Source: Pseudomonas sp. B33.4 (GTDB lineage Bacteria; Pseudomonadota; Gammaproteobacteria; Pseudomonadales; Pseudomonadaceae). Taken from it: a stretch of DNA of 64,000 bases. The stretch is taken from assembly GCF_034555375.1 (NCBI RefSeq), contig NZ_CP140706.1, positions 1,355,001 to 1,419,000 of the forward strand, given 5' to 3'. A model generated the notes under the pieces. It had not been told where the DNA came from and ran no database searches. It worked only from the letters and a program-made list of their open reading frames with translations. The position numbers and the translations under genes are program-made. Of the stretch, positions 1 to 7,736 are shown in pieces; the stretch's first letter is position 1, and each line of letters starts with the position of its first letter.

Positions 1-306
1 AAGATTTTCCGCAAGAGCCCGTATTTCGATCGCTTGCCGATTCTTAGCCTGCTGCCGGATAAACTTTCGCGATATCGCTTGCGCCGTTCGACCCGCAGCG
101 AGCACTTGTGCACCGCCGAAGTCGCCGCGCTATGTTTGGAACTGGCCGGTGACAGCGACGCGGCTTCTGCGCTGGACGCCTATTTCGACGTGTTCAGCCA
201 GCATTACCTCGGTGCCAAGCAACAACTGGATATGAATGAATCGACCCCCGCTCACGCCGAGCTGCTGCCCTATATACGAAAGCCGCAGCCGGAGTTGGCC
301 CGATAG
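1..306 (+). CDS. DTW-domain tRNA-uridine aminocarboxypropyltransferase (TapT family), C-terminal part
   Basis: The reading frame is already open at base 1 and ends with TAG at 304-306, so only the last 101 residues are present. The fragment shows the late DTW-domain pattern: a KxFRKSPYF segment, then LPDKLSRYRLRRS, then a TAEVAALCLELAG helix. In TapT/YfiP proteins this region follows the DTW motif and belongs to the enzyme that adds an aminocarboxypropyl group from SAM to a tRNA uridine, acp3U47 in E. coli. The DTW motif itself lies outside the window, so the assignment rests on the tail alone. The TTG at position 34 is an internal codon, not a start. The next gene, erdR, begins 225 bases downstream. 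Confidence 0.7.
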   Translation, partial: KIFRKSPYFDRLPILSLLPDKLSRYRLRRSTRSEHLCTAEVAALCLELAGDSDAASALDAYFDVFSQHYLGAKQQLDMNESTPAHAELLPYIRKPQPELAR

Positions 307-530
307 TGGCCCATACTGTACAAGCCAGCGGCCGTGCTGCTTGACCACCCCGTCTTCGCTGGGCATGCTTGGCGCCGATTAGGGTGCGGCCAAGGTTTGA
401 AACGCCGTGTTTGCTGTTGATTGGCGTTGAACGTGCCCCTGTGGATATCGCTTCAAAAGCGGCATCTTGAGTTGCTTTGGCCAGACCGGAATGCACCGGG
501 TCTGCCATCAAAAACAGGATCATTTGAAAA

Positions 531-1181
531 ATGGCCACATACGACATCCTGATTGCCGATGATCACCCCCTGTTTCGTAGCGCCCTGCATCAAGCGGTGA
601 CGCTGGGCCTTGGCCCGGATGTACGGCTGGTGGAAGTGGCGAGCATCGCCGAGCTGGAAACCCGCCTGACCGAAAAAGCCGACTGGGATCTGGTCCTGCT
701 GGACCTGAACATGCCCGGCGCTTTCGGGTTTTCCGGGTTGGTCATGCTGCGCGGCCAGTACCCGCAGATTCCGGTGGTGATGGTTTCGGCGCAGGAAGAA
801 GCGTCGGTGATGGTCAAATCCCGTGAGTTTGGCGCCAGCGGCTTCATTCCCAAGTCCAGCGACCTCAGCGTGATTCAGGAAGCGGTGCGTAAAGTGCTCG
901 ATGGTGATGTGTTCTGGCCGCCGCAGGCGTTCGAAGCCGTTGCCGTTTCCGACGAAGCCAAGGCCGCCAGCGATGGTCTGGCCAGCCTGACCCCGCAGCA
1001 GTTCCGCGTGTTGACCATGGTCTGCGAAGGGTTGCTGAACAAGCAGATTGCCTATGAGCTGAGTGTGTCGGAAGCGACCATCAAAGCCCACGTCACGGCA
1101 ATCTTTCGCAAGCTGAATGTGCGTACTCGCACGCAGGCGGCTTTACTGCTGCAACAACTTGAGTCAATTCCGAGCCAATAA
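531..1181 (+). CDS. erdR: LuxR-type two-component response regulator ErdR
   Basis: A 216-residue response regulator. The N-terminal receiver domain has the acidic pair D10/D11 and the phosphoacceptor D58 in a VLLDLNMPG motif. The C-terminal LuxR-type helix-turn-helix covers about residues 145-210 (LTPQQFRVL, then the recognition-helix region IAYELSVSEATIKAHV). Its pattern matches ErdR, which in P. aeruginosa and P. putida controls ethanol-oxidation and acetate-utilisation genes as part of a kinase-regulator network. No histidine kinase lies beside it. It starts at ATG 531 behind an AGGATC-like ribosome site. dgkA follows after 74 bases, a neighbour order I also remember from P. aeruginosa. 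Family assignment is certain and the ErdR name is likely. Confidence 0.8.
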   Translation: MATYDILIADDHPLFRSALHQAVTLGLGPDVRLVEVASIAELETRLTEKADWDLVLLDLNMPGAFGFSGLVMLRGQYPQIPVVMVSAQEEASVMVKSREFGASGFIPKSSDLSVIQEAVRKVLDGDVFWPPQAFEAVAVSDEAKAASDGLASLTPQQFRVLTMVCEGLLNKQIAYELSVSEATIKAHVTAIFRKLNVRTRTQAALLLQQLESIPSQ

Positions 1182-1255
1182 TGGCTGGCGTCTTCACGCT
1201 TTTTTGACTTTTGTTGCTCTAGCTTTCCCACTCCTTTTTGGTTGGTTTCTACTTT

Positions 1256-1618
1256 ATGTCACCTTTCAAGGGCCAGACCGGCCTGAAACGTATCCTCAAC
1301 GCCTCCGGTTACTCGCTGGACGGCCTGCGCGCAGCTTTCACCGGTGAAGCGGCCTTTCGCCAACTGGTACTGCTCAATGTGGTGCTGATTCCGCTGACGT
1401 TCTTCCTCAATGTCAGCCGTGTCGAACAGGCCTTGTTGATTGCGGTGTGTCTGCTGGCGCTGATCGTCGAGTTGCTGAACTCGGCAGTCGAAGCGGCCAT
1501 CGACCGCATCTCGCTGGAACTGCACCCCCTGTCGAAGAACGCCAAGGACATGGGCAGCGCCGCGCAATTCGTGGCACTGAGCATGATCGCGCTGGTGTGG
1601 GCGGTGATTCTGCTTTAA
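1256..1618 (+). CDS. dgkA: Diacylglycerol kinase
   Basis: A 120-residue integral membrane protein of the prokaryotic DagK family, which phosphorylates diacylglycerol to phosphatidic acid and recycles lipid released during membrane-derived oligosaccharide and lipopolysaccharide modification. It has an amphipathic N-terminus (KGQTGLKRILNASGYSLDGL) and three hydrophobic segments, with the family signature ELLNSAVEAAIDR at about residues 70-82 carrying the catalytic glutamates. An upstream in-frame ATG at 1238 exists, but the start at 1256 (MSPFKGQTG) gives the usual family length. Its stop codon overlaps the stop of the convergent finR gene, so the two transcripts converge with no space for a terminator. 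Confidence 0.93.
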   Translation: MSPFKGQTGLKRILNASGYSLDGLRAAFTGEAAFRQLVLLNVVLIPLTFFLNVSRVEQALLIAVCLLALIVELLNSAVEAAIDRISLELHPLSKNAKDMGSAAQFVALSMIALVWAVILL

Positions 1619-2541
1619 GCGATTGTCGGCAAGACGATCTCGTCGCTGCGCTGCACCCCAGCGGTGAAAGCGCGGCACAGATCGAGAAATTCGCGCATGG
1701 CCGAAGTCTGATACTTCTGCTTGTGCCAGATAAAGTAGAACTGCCGCGCCAGATCCAGATCCGGCGTTTCCACCGGCACCAGACTGCCGCGCCGGAACGC
1801 GTCACGCAGCGCCAGCCGCGAGATACAGCCAATCCCCAGCCCTGACTCCACCGCGCGTTTGATCGCTTCGGTGTGTTCCAGCTCCAGACGGATATTCAGC
1901 GCACTGCGATGGTGACGCATGGCCTGATCGAAGGTCAGGCGTGTGCCGGAACCCTGTTCGCGCAGAATCCACGCTTCATGAGTCAACTCTTCCATGGTCG
2001 CGCTGCCGCGTTGCGCCAGTGGATGCTGCGGCGCGCAGAACACCACCAGCTCATCCTCGACCCAGCTCTGCACTTCGATGTCCGGGTGGCTGCAATCGCC
2101 TTCAATTAGACCCAGATCAATTTCGTAATGGGCGACTTGTTGCACGATATTGGCAGTGTTCTGTACATGCAGCTTCACCTGACTTTCCGGGTGGCGCTGC
2201 ATGAAACTGCCGATCAGCAGGGTCGCCAGGTAGTTGCCGATGGTCAGCGTCGCGCCGACTGACAGCGAGCCGAAACCGGATTTGCCGTTGAGCAGGTCTT
2301 CGATTTCCTTGGCCTGATCGAGCAGGGCCACCGCCTGCGGCAACAGCTGTTTGCCGAGGGCGTTGAGGCTCAGGCGTTTGCCGGCGCGATCGAACAGCTG
2401 GCAGCTGGATTGGCGCTCGAGCTCGGTGATCGAGGTGCTGGCGGCCGACTGCGAGAGGTTGAGCAGACCCGCAGCACGGGATACGCTTTCCTGCTGGGCG
2501 ACGGCGACGAAGACTTGAAGTTGACGGAGAGTAAATCGCAT
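1615..2541 (-). CDS. finR: LysR-family regulator FinR of ferredoxin-NADP reductase
   Basis: A 308-residue LysR-type regulator. The winged helix-turn-helix occupies about residues 1-60 (MRFTLRQLQVFVAVA, then SRAAGLLNLSQSAAS), followed by a periplasmic-binding-like effector domain. It is divergent from fpr, the arrangement known for FinR in Pseudomonas, where FinR activates fpr under superoxide or osmotic stress. The naming rests on this neighbourhood more than on sequence detail. The start at 2541 is chosen because the conserved MRFTLRQL begins there; the 25 upstream residues of the longer frame are AT-rich leader translation. A TATCG-N7-CGATA dyad begins at 2541 next to the start codon, suggesting autoregulation. 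Confidence 0.82.
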   Translation of the reverse strand: MRFTLRQLQVFVAVAQQESVSRAAGLLNLSQSAASTSITELERQSSCQLFDRAGKRLSLNALGKQLLPQAVALLDQAKEIEDLLNGKSGFGSLSVGATLTIGNYLATLLIGSFMQRHPESQVKLHVQNTANIVQQVAHYEIDLGLIEGDCSHPDIEVQSWVEDELVVFCAPQHPLAQRGSATMEELTHEAWILREQGSGTRLTFDQAMRHHRSALNIRLELEHTEAIKRAVESGLGIGCISRLALRDAFRRGSLVPVETPDLDLARQFYFIWHKQKYQTSAMREFLDLCRAFTAGVQRSDEIVLPTIA

Positions 2542-2566
2542 ATCGATATAACCGATAACCCTTATC
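2541..2566. promoter_or_regulatory. Candidate FinR operator between finR and fpr
   Basis: Two overlapping dyads lie here. TATCG (2541-2545) and CGATA (2553-2557) are separated by 7 bases and contain a T-N11-A core (T2543 to A2555), the typical LysR-type box. GATAA (2554-2558) and TTATC (2562-2566) are separated by CCC. They abut the finR start codon and lie 109-134 bases upstream of the fpr start, consistent with one regulator acting on both genes. This is sequence inference only. Confidence 0.45.
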
Positions 2567-2674
2567 TTAATAATCCAGTTAACAGATATTGTCGTCGCTA
2601 TTAGAATGCGATGCAATTGCGCACCGTCGCCTTCAAAAGCCAGCGCAGACCCAATCTCCAGGAGTCAAACGTAC

Positions 2675-3454
2675 ATGAGCAACATGAACCACGAGCGTGT
2701 CCTCAGTGTTCATCACTGGAACGACACTCTGTTCAGCTTCAAGTGCACCCGCGATCCGGGCCTGCGCTTCGAGAACGGTCAGTTCGTGATGATCGGCCTG
2801 CAACAGCCTAACGGCCGCCCGCTTATGCGCGCTTACTCGATCGCCAGCCCGAACTGGGAAGAGCATCTGGAATTCTTCAGCATCAAGGTGCAGGACGGTC
2901 CGCTGACTTCGCAGTTGCAGCACTTGAAGGAAGGCGACGAGATCATCATCTCGAAGAAGCCTACCGGCACCCTGGTGCTCGACGACCTGAACCCGGGCAA
3001 GCACTTGTACCTGCTGAGCACCGGCACTGGTCTGGCGCCGTTCATGAGCGTGATCCAGGACCCGGAAACCTATGAGCGCTTTGAAAAAGTGATCCTGGTG
3101 CACGGTGTGCGTTACGTCAACGAAGTCGCCTACCGCGAATTCATCACCGAGCACCTGCCGCAGAACGAGTTCTTCGGCGAAGCGCTGCGTGACAAGCTGA
3201 TCTACTACCCGACCGTGACCCGCGAGCCTTTCGAGAATCAGGGCCGTCTGACCGACCTGATGCGCAGCGGCAAGCTGTTCAGCGACATCGGTCTGCCTCC
3301 GATCAACCCGCAGGACGACCGCGCGATGATCTGCGGCAGCCCGAGCATGCTCGACGAGACCAGCGAAGTACTCGACAGCTTCGGCCTGAAGATCTCGGCG
3401 CGGATGCGCGAGCCGGGTGACTACCTGATCGAGCGTGCGTTCGTCGAGAAGTAA
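2675..3454 (+). CDS. fpr: Ferredoxin-NADP(+) reductase
   Basis: A 259-residue bacterial-type FAD-dependent ferredoxin/flavodoxin-NADP reductase that passes electrons between NADPH and ferredoxin or flavodoxin and helps repair iron-sulfur clusters under oxidative stress. The FAD-binding motif RAYSIASPN is at about residues 51-59, the pyrophosphate-binding STGTGLAPF follows at about 112-120, and the protein ends in the short AFVEK tail of Azotobacter-type reductases. The true start is ATG 2675, 9 bases after a CAGGAGT ribosome site; a longer frame from 2606 has no such site. It is divergent from finR and followed by a REP pair and a strong terminator. Confidence 0.93.
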   Translation: MSNMNHERVLSVHHWNDTLFSFKCTRDPGLRFENGQFVMIGLQQPNGRPLMRAYSIASPNWEEHLEFFSIKVQDGPLTSQLQHLKEGDEIIISKKPTGTLVLDDLNPGKHLYLLSTGTGLAPFMSVIQDPETYERFEKVILVHGVRYVNEVAYREFITEHLPQNEFFGEALRDKLIYYPTVTREPFENQGRLTDLMRSGKLFSDIGLPPINPQDDRAMICGSPSMLDETSEVLDSFGLKISARMREPGDYLIERAFVEK

Positions 3455-3463
3455 GCCCCAAAA

Positions 3464-3555
3464 CTGTAGGAGTGAGCCTGCTCGCGATACCGGTGGATCA
3501 GTCAAGATGAATGTCGACTGACACGGCCCTATCGCGAGCAGGCTCACTCCTACAG
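3464..3555. repeat. REP pair, GTAGGAGTGAGCCTGCTCGCGA family
   Basis: Two inverted copies of the GTAGGAGTGAGCCTGCTCGCGA sequence flank about 45 bases of unrelated DNA, forming a cruciform-capable REPIN-type doublet just after fpr. Both outer ends carry CTGTAGG or its complement. Confidence 0.88.
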
Positions 3556-3561
3556 AAAAGC

Positions 3562-3600
3562 AAAAAGCCCGCGTTGCCGTGAAGGCAGCGCGGGCTTTTT
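3562..3600. terminator. Bidirectional rho-independent terminator between fpr and trmO
   Basis: The stem AAAAAGCCCGCGTTGCC pairs with GGCAGCGCGGGCTTTTT around a short GTGAA loop. A-run and T-run on opposite sides make it usable from both directions, which fits the convergent genes. Confidence 0.9.
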
Positions 3601-3611
3601 CGTTTCCGGGA

Positions 3612-4310
3612 TCAGGCCTCGGCAGGGATGACTTCGAGCACGCGGATCTGCTCCGGTGTCGGGTAATGCCAGCGCACGTCCAGATCCCAGAACTGCGCGC
3701 CGTATTCGCGCTCAGGCAGCGGTGTTTGATACGCCGGGCGCGGATCCTGCGCCAGGCACTGTTCAATCAGCTCAACCAAAGGCTCGTCGAGGCGCTGAGC
3801 GTGTGTGTACGCTTGTTGCAGCGCCGAATCTGTCCACTGCACGTCGATCAACTGCGGCGCAGCGCTGGCGATGCTGTTGGCGGCGTCGGGGATGATATCG
3901 GCGTAAGGCACGTAGGGTTTTATGTCGAGAATTGGCGTGCCGTCGAGCAAGTCGATCCCGGAGATGAACAGGCGATTGGCCTCAACCTTATCCAGTTTCA
4001 CCACCGACTGGCCGATGCCGTTCGGTCGGTGTGTGGCGCGGGTGGCGAACACGCCCATGGACTTGTTGCCGCCCAGGCGCGGCGGACGGACTTTCAAGCG
4101 TGGCTTTTCCTCCAGTGCCTGATGGAAAAGGAACAGCAGCCAGACATGACTGACCTGCTCCAGCCCTTGCACGGCGTCACCCTGATCAAACGGCGCCACC
4201 AGTTCCAGCACACCACGGGCGGCGGGTGCCAGTTGTGGCTGGCGGGGGATGGCGAATTTCTCCTTGAAGCAGGAGCGCACGAAGCCGATGGGGGAGACGC
4301 TATAAGTCAT
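3612..4310 (-). CDS. trmO: tRNA (adenine-N6)-methyltransferase TrmO
   Basis: A 232-residue TsaA/YaeB family protein. E. coli TrmO uses SAM to N6-methylate t6A37 of tRNA-Thr, giving m6t6A. Family landmarks are visible: IGFVRSCFKEKFAIPRQP near the N-terminus, VRPPRLGG at about residues 77-84, and GVFATRATHRPNGIG at about 89-103, all matching E. coli TrmO. The C-terminal part (about 150-232) is the usual extension of the gammaproteobacterial form. I chose ATG 4310 (MTYSVSPIGF) because family similarity begins there; an ATG nine bases upstream and a GTG at 4349 are alternatives, none with a strong ribosome site. It is convergent with fpr. Confidence 0.88.
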   Translation of the reverse strand: MTYSVSPIGFVRSCFKEKFAIPRQPQLAPAARGVLELVAPFDQGDAVQGLEQVSHVWLLFLFHQALEEKPRLKVRPPRLGGNKSMGVFATRATHRPNGIGQSVVKLDKVEANRLFISGIDLLDGTPILDIKPYVPYADIIPDAANSIASAAPQLIDVQWTDSALQQAYTHAQRLDEPLVELIEQCLAQDPRPAYQTPLPEREYGAQFWDLDVRWHYPTPEQIRVLEVIPAEA

Positions 4311-4357
4311 GGTTTGCATTCGAAGCAGGGCAGGGTGGGAATGATGCACTAAAGATC

Positions 4358-4434
4358 AAAAGATCGCAGCCTTCGGCAGCTCCTACAGGGGCGCGTCGAT
4401 CCCATGTAGGAGCTGCCGAAGGCTGCGATCTTTT
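4358..4434. repeat. REP pair, GATCGCAGCCTTCGGCAGCTCCTAC family
   Basis: Near-perfect inverted repeat with arms reading AAAAGATCGCAGCCTTCGGC and its complement, about 20 bases apart. Its right edge overlaps the TAA stop of rhlG, so the hairpin may also serve as the 3' end of that transcript. Confidence 0.9.
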
Positions 4435-5203
4435 AAAGGCTAAACCCACCATCCAGCGGAATGATATTCCCGGTCATGTAGGCCCCGGCGGTACTCGCCA
4501 GACTGATCGCCAACGCCGCCATCTCTTCCTCACGCCCCCAACGCTTCATCGGAATCACCGCTGTGTCCTCCGCCAGCGCCTTTTCATCATTGCCAATATG
4601 CTGAGTCATCTTGCTCGGAAACCGCCCCGGTGCGATCACGTTGACATTGATGTGCTGGCTCACCAGCTCCCGCGCCAGAATTCGCGACAATTGGTGCAGG
4701 GCAGCCTTACTCGGCCCGTAGGCATACGCCTGCTCGCCAAACGAAGAAATCCCCGCCACCGAACCAATGTTGATAATCCGCGCCGGATTCGCCGCCGAAC
4801 CGGCCTTGCGCAACAGCGGCAAAAATTGCTGGATGCAGGTGAACACCGAGGTCACGTTGAGCTGCATGACCTTTTCCCAGCCTTTCACCGGATAGCTCTC
4901 CAACGGCGCGCCCCACGTGGTGCCAGCGTTGTTCACCAGAATATCCAGATGGGTGATCTGCTCGCCCAGACGCGCGGCCAGTTCCTGCACGCCTTCTTCA
5001 GTCGCCAGATTCGCTGCCATGCCGTAGCAAATACCCAAAGCGGCGAGTTCTTCCGCGGTTTGATGACAGGCTTCGGCGTCGCGCGAGCAGACATAGACGC
5101 GTGCGCCAGCCTCGACGAACGCCTTGGCGATCATTTTGCCGATACCACGGGTGCCGCCGGTCACCAGAGCGGTGCGGCCTTGCAGGGAGAAATACGGGTG
5201 CAT
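4433..5203 (-). CDS. rhlG: RhlG-type NADPH-dependent beta-ketoacyl reductase (SDR family)
   Basis: A 256-residue classical short-chain dehydrogenase whose N-terminus MHPYFSLQGRTALVTGGTRG and length match P. aeruginosa RhlG almost residue for residue. The Rossmann motif TGGTRGIG lies at about residues 15-22, NNAGT at about 90-94, the catalytic serine in NIGSVAGIS, and the Y-x3-K pair in YGPSKAAL. RhlG is an NADPH-dependent beta-ketoacyl reductase first linked to rhamnolipid and polyhydroxyalkanoate precursors; its physiological role is debated. No rhamnolipid genes lie nearby, so here it is better read as a stand-alone fatty-acid-related reductase. Confidence 0.85.
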   Translation of the reverse strand: MHPYFSLQGRTALVTGGTRGIGKMIAKAFVEAGARVYVCSRDAEACHQTAEELAALGICYGMAANLATEEGVQELAARLGEQITHLDILVNNAGTTWGAPLESYPVKGWEKVMQLNVTSVFTCIQQFLPLLRKAGSAANPARIINIGSVAGISSFGEQAYAYGPSKAALHQLSRILARELVSQHINVNVIAPGRFPSKMTQHIGNDEKALAEDTAVIPMKRWGREEEMAALAISLASTAGAYMTGNIIPLDGGFSL

Positions 5204-5299
5204 GGCGAGTCCTGAGGATTAGGGATCAGTACACCCTAGTCGTCAGCCGCGAAAAGCGGAGCCACTATTTTCTAACGGAATGGAGGGCCATGCGGCCAG

Positions 5300-5372
5300 C
5301 TTCGAGTGGCAAGCTACAAGCGGCAAGTTAAAGCAGGGTTATAGCTTCAGCTTGCAGCTTGCGGCTCTAAAC
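5300..5372. repeat. AAGCTTGCAGCTTG-type imperfect inverted repeat
   Basis: Imperfect dyad built from AGCTTCGAGTGGCAAGCTACAA and a complementary GCTTCAGCTTGCAGCTTGCGGC, a low-identity repeat class often seen between Pseudomonas genes. It lies between the yehS-like gene and rhlG; I see no gene in this 173-base gap. Confidence 0.5.
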
Positions 5373-5376
5373 TGCT

Positions 5377-5844
5377 TTACGCTCTCACGCGAAGCGTGAG
5401 CCCCTTGAGGAAGTTACGCAGCAACTGGTCGCCGCACGGGCGATAGTTGGTGTGGCCGACTTTGCGGAACAGCGCGCTCAGCTCAGGCTTGGACACCGGG
5501 AACTCGGCAGCCTTGAGGATCGCGTGCATGTCGTCTTCTTTCAGTTCGAAAGCCACGCGCAGTTTTTTCAGGATGATGTTGTTGGTCACCGGCACTTCGA
5601 TCGGCTGCGGCGGACGGCTTTCGTCCTTGCCGCGCTTGAAGATCACCAGGCCGTCGAGGAAGTGCGCGATGACTTCGTCCGGGCAGCGCACGAAACCTTC
5701 TTCGTCTTCTTCTTTCTTGTCGAGCCAGGTCACCACGTCGGCGAGTGCGACTTCCATGCCGCCGAGCTTGATGATCTCGACAACCTTTTTGTCGCTGATG
5801 TCGAGCATGTAGCGCACGCTGCGCAATACGTCGTTATGAATCAT
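5377..5844 (-). CDS. YehS-family protein (two DUF1456 repeats)
   Basis: A 155-residue cytoplasmic protein made of two DUF1456 units: residues about 1-70 (NDVLRSVRYMLDISDKKVVE, then EEGFVRCPDEVIAHFLDGL) and about 88-150 (NNIILKKLRVAFELKEDDM, then CGDQLLRNFLKGL). The pattern and length match E. coli YehS. The function is unknown. The linker IFKRGKDESRPP is the conserved RGKDES element of the family. The gene lies 72 bases upstream of the pseudouridine-synthase-like gene on the same strand and may be co-transcribed with it. Confidence 0.85.
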   Translation of the reverse strand: MIHNDVLRSVRYMLDISDKKVVEIIKLGGMEVALADVVTWLDKKEEDEEGFVRCPDEVIAHFLDGLVIFKRGKDESRPPQPIEVPVTNNIILKKLRVAFELKEDDMHAILKAAEFPVSKPELSALFRKVGHTNYRPCGDQLLRNFLKGLTLRVRA

Positions 5845-5916
5845 GTGAGTAATCCTGATAAGCGTTGTGGGCAGCGCGCAGGCGCGTTGCCGGAATGTGT
5901 GGCGGCAGTGGAAGTC

Positions 5917-6627
5917 TTAGAACTTCTCTTTGCCGGACAGGTAACGCCATTGGCCGACCGGGACTTTGCCGATCGAGACGCCGCCGATGCGGATGCGGCG
6001 GATGCCGATGACCTTCAGGCCGACCGCTTCGCAGAACTGGGCGATGATCCCCGGCTGCGGATTTTTCATGGCGAAGCGCAGACGGTTTTCGTTCTGCCAG
6101 CTGGCCTTGACCGGCGGCAGCTCCTTGCCCTTATGGGTGAGGCCGTGCTGCAGGCGATTGAGGCCGTGAGCGACCATGTCACCTTCGACTTCCACCACGT
6201 ATTCCTGCTCGATCTTCGCGGCGTCAGCGGTGAGCTTGCGCAGGATCTTCCAGTCTTGAGTGAACACCAGCAGACCACTGGCCTTGGCTTGCAGGTCAGC
6301 GCTGGCGGTCAGGCGCAGGAAGTGCCCGCGCAACGGGCGCTTGCTGAAGCGGTGTTCTTCGCTGAGGGTTTCGGCGCTCAGCGACTGCATGGCCGTTTCG
6401 ACGTCCATGCCGGCGGGCGCATTGAGCAGGATGGTCACCGGCTCCGGCGCGGTGGCCTTGGCGTCCTTGTCGAGCTCGACCTTCTGGTCGCCGACCTTGA
6501 ATTGCGGCTCATCAATCACTTCGCCGTCCACAGTGACCCAGCCGCCCTCAATGAACAGCTCGGCCTCCCGGCGGGAGCAACCGACCAGTTCGATGAGGCG
6601 TTTGGAGAGGCGAATCGGGTCAGTCAT
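5917..6627 (-). CDS. RsuA/RluF-family pseudouridine synthase homologue lacking the catalytic Asp
   Basis: A 236-residue protein with an N-terminal S4 RNA-binding domain (RLSKRLIELVGCSRREAELF, about residues 5-24, then GGWVTVDGEVI) and a pseudouridine-synthase fold like E. coli RluF (EQEYVVEVEG; GVSIGKVPVGQWRYL at the end). In active members the GRLDxxxxGL motif carries the catalytic Asp. Here the aligned stretch reads ADLQAKASGL, with Gln where Asp should be and no preceding Arg. The later NRQIRRM motif is replaced by PGIIAQF. An RNA-binding, non-catalytic role is therefore plausible. Start ATG 6627 (MTDPIRLSKR) is preferred over the longer frame from 6693. Confidence 0.82.
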   Translation of the reverse strand: MTDPIRLSKRLIELVGCSRREAELFIEGGWVTVDGEVIDEPQFKVGDQKVELDKDAKATAPEPVTILLNAPAGMDVETAMQSLSAETLSEEHRFSKRPLRGHFLRLTASADLQAKASGLLVFTQDWKILRKLTADAAKIEQEYVVEVEGDMVAHGLNRLQHGLTHKGKELPPVKASWQNENRLRFAMKNPQPGIIAQFCEAVGLKVIGIRRIRIGGVSIGKVPVGQWRYLSGKEKF

Positions 6628-6712
6628 GACAGGGCCGTAACAAAAAATGGGTGGGCATTGTACCTGTGTGGCGCCGGTTAAGCCCGGTTCCATTTACAGG
6701 CTGTTCGCAATT

Positions 6713-6805
6713 CCCTGTGGGAGCTGGCTTGCCAGCGATGGCATCACCTCGGTATTTCTGGCAGATCGCAGTGTCTGCATCGCTGGCAAACCAGCTCCCA
6801 CAGGG
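6713..6805. repeat. REP pair, GTGGGAGCTGGCTTGCCAGCGATG family
   Basis: Inverted pair with arms CCCTGTGGGAGCTGGCTTGC and complement, separated by about 40 bases, between the GNAT gene and the pseudouridine-synthase-like gene. Confidence 0.88.
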
Positions 6806-6817
6806 TTTTGTGGTGTG

Positions 6818-7291
6818 TCAGCCGTTGCCTGAGCGTTGCTGGTTTTGGCGCAAACGCATGTGCAGCAACGGATACGGCTGGCCCATGCCATCCACCTCCG
6901 AGCGGCCGATCACTTCGAACCCCTGCTTGAAGTAGAAGCCCAGCGCTTGCGGATTCTGTTCGTTGACGTCGAGTTCATCGGCATTCAAATGCTGCAAGGC
7001 GTAGTTCAGCAGTTTCTTGCCCAAGCCCTGACCCCGATAATCCGGATCGATGAACAGCATTTCGATCTTGCCCGCCGCAACTCCGGCAAACCCGGTAATG
7101 CGCTGGTCGGCGTCCTTGGTGCAAACCAGCATCACCGCATCGAGATAACGCGTGAGCACCAGATTGCGCAGCAGCTCGATATAGCTGTCCGGCAGAAAGT
7201 CATGGGTGGCGCGGACCGAGGCCTCCCAGACCCGGGTCAGTTCCTGATAATCGCTGAGTTTCGGCGTGTGGATGACCGAATGGTGACGCAT
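6818..7291 (-). CDS. GNAT-family N-acetyltransferase (YjaB-like)
   Basis: A 157-residue acetyl-CoA-dependent N-acetyltransferase. The CoA-binding motif A is visible as IDPDYRGQGLGKKLL at about residues 81-95. The segments WEASVRATHDFL near the N-terminus, DVNEQNPQALGFYFKQGFEV and GRSEVDGMGQPYPLL near the C-terminus match the E. coli YjaB pattern. The substrate is unknown. It has its own upstream terminator and downstream REP, so it is probably monocistronic. Start ATG 7291 gives the normal family N-terminus. Confidence 0.85.
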   Translation of the reverse strand: MRHHSVIHTPKLSDYQELTRVWEASVRATHDFLPDSYIELLRNLVLTRYLDAVMLVCTKDADQRITGFAGVAAGKIEMLFIDPDYRGQGLGKKLLNYALQHLNADELDVNEQNPQALGFYFKQGFEVIGRSEVDGMGQPYPLLHMRLRQNQQRSGNG

Positions 7292-7348
7292 GCCTGTCTG
7301 CCTCTTGTCCGTTTCAAGGGAGTCCGTCCCCCGCTAAACGATAGCCGT

Positions 7349-7386
7349 AAAAAAGCCCCGCATCTTGTAAAAAGAGCGGGGCTTTC
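7349..7386. terminator. Rho-independent hairpin upstream of the GNAT gene
   Basis: AAAAAAGCCCCGC pairs with GCGGGGCTTTCT around a 12-base loop. On the minus strand it would terminate transcripts coming from the rimO side before the GNAT gene. Confidence 0.75.
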
Positions 7387-7435
7387 TGTATTTATTGCGG
7401 TGTCTGGCTGGATACTTCTGTCGCCAGCAAGATCT

Positions 7436-7730
7436 CTCCCCCTCACCCCAACCCTCTCCCCCAAGGGGGCGAGGGGGAAGGGAGCAGATCTTCATGCTGT
7501 TCAAAACCTGAGTTCGACTCGATATTTCCGGTCGCCGCAATTCGAAAGAACTCCTCGATCAGTCCCCGCCCCCTCTGGGAGAGGGCGAGGGGCGAGGGGG
7601 AAGGGAGCTGAACTTCGTGCTGTTCAAAACCCGAGTTCGACCGGATCGCTCAGGTCGATGTACCTCGAAAGAACAACTCGGTCAGCTCCCTCTCCTTCCG
7701 GGAGAGGGCTGGGGTGAGGGGCTTTTGACC
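7436..7730. repeat. Three degenerate CCCTCACCCC/GGGAGAGGG repeat units
   Basis: Three copies of a GC-skewed hairpin unit (CCCTCACCCCAACCCTCTCCC type) occur at about 7436-7480, 7561-7605 and 7686-7728. They are joined by a repeated linker containing TGCTGTTCAAAACC and GAGTTCGAC, seen at about 7495 and 7617. The 445-base gap between rimO and the GNAT gene holds only these repeats and one terminator; I see no gene. Related units recur at 36.5 kb and 45.6 kb. Confidence 0.8.
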
Positions 7731-7736
7731 TTCAGA

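Noticed and set aside
7436..7730. Repeats resembling a short CRISPR array
   Set aside because: Units are degenerate, unevenly spaced and joined by repeated rather than unique sequence, and no cas gene is present.
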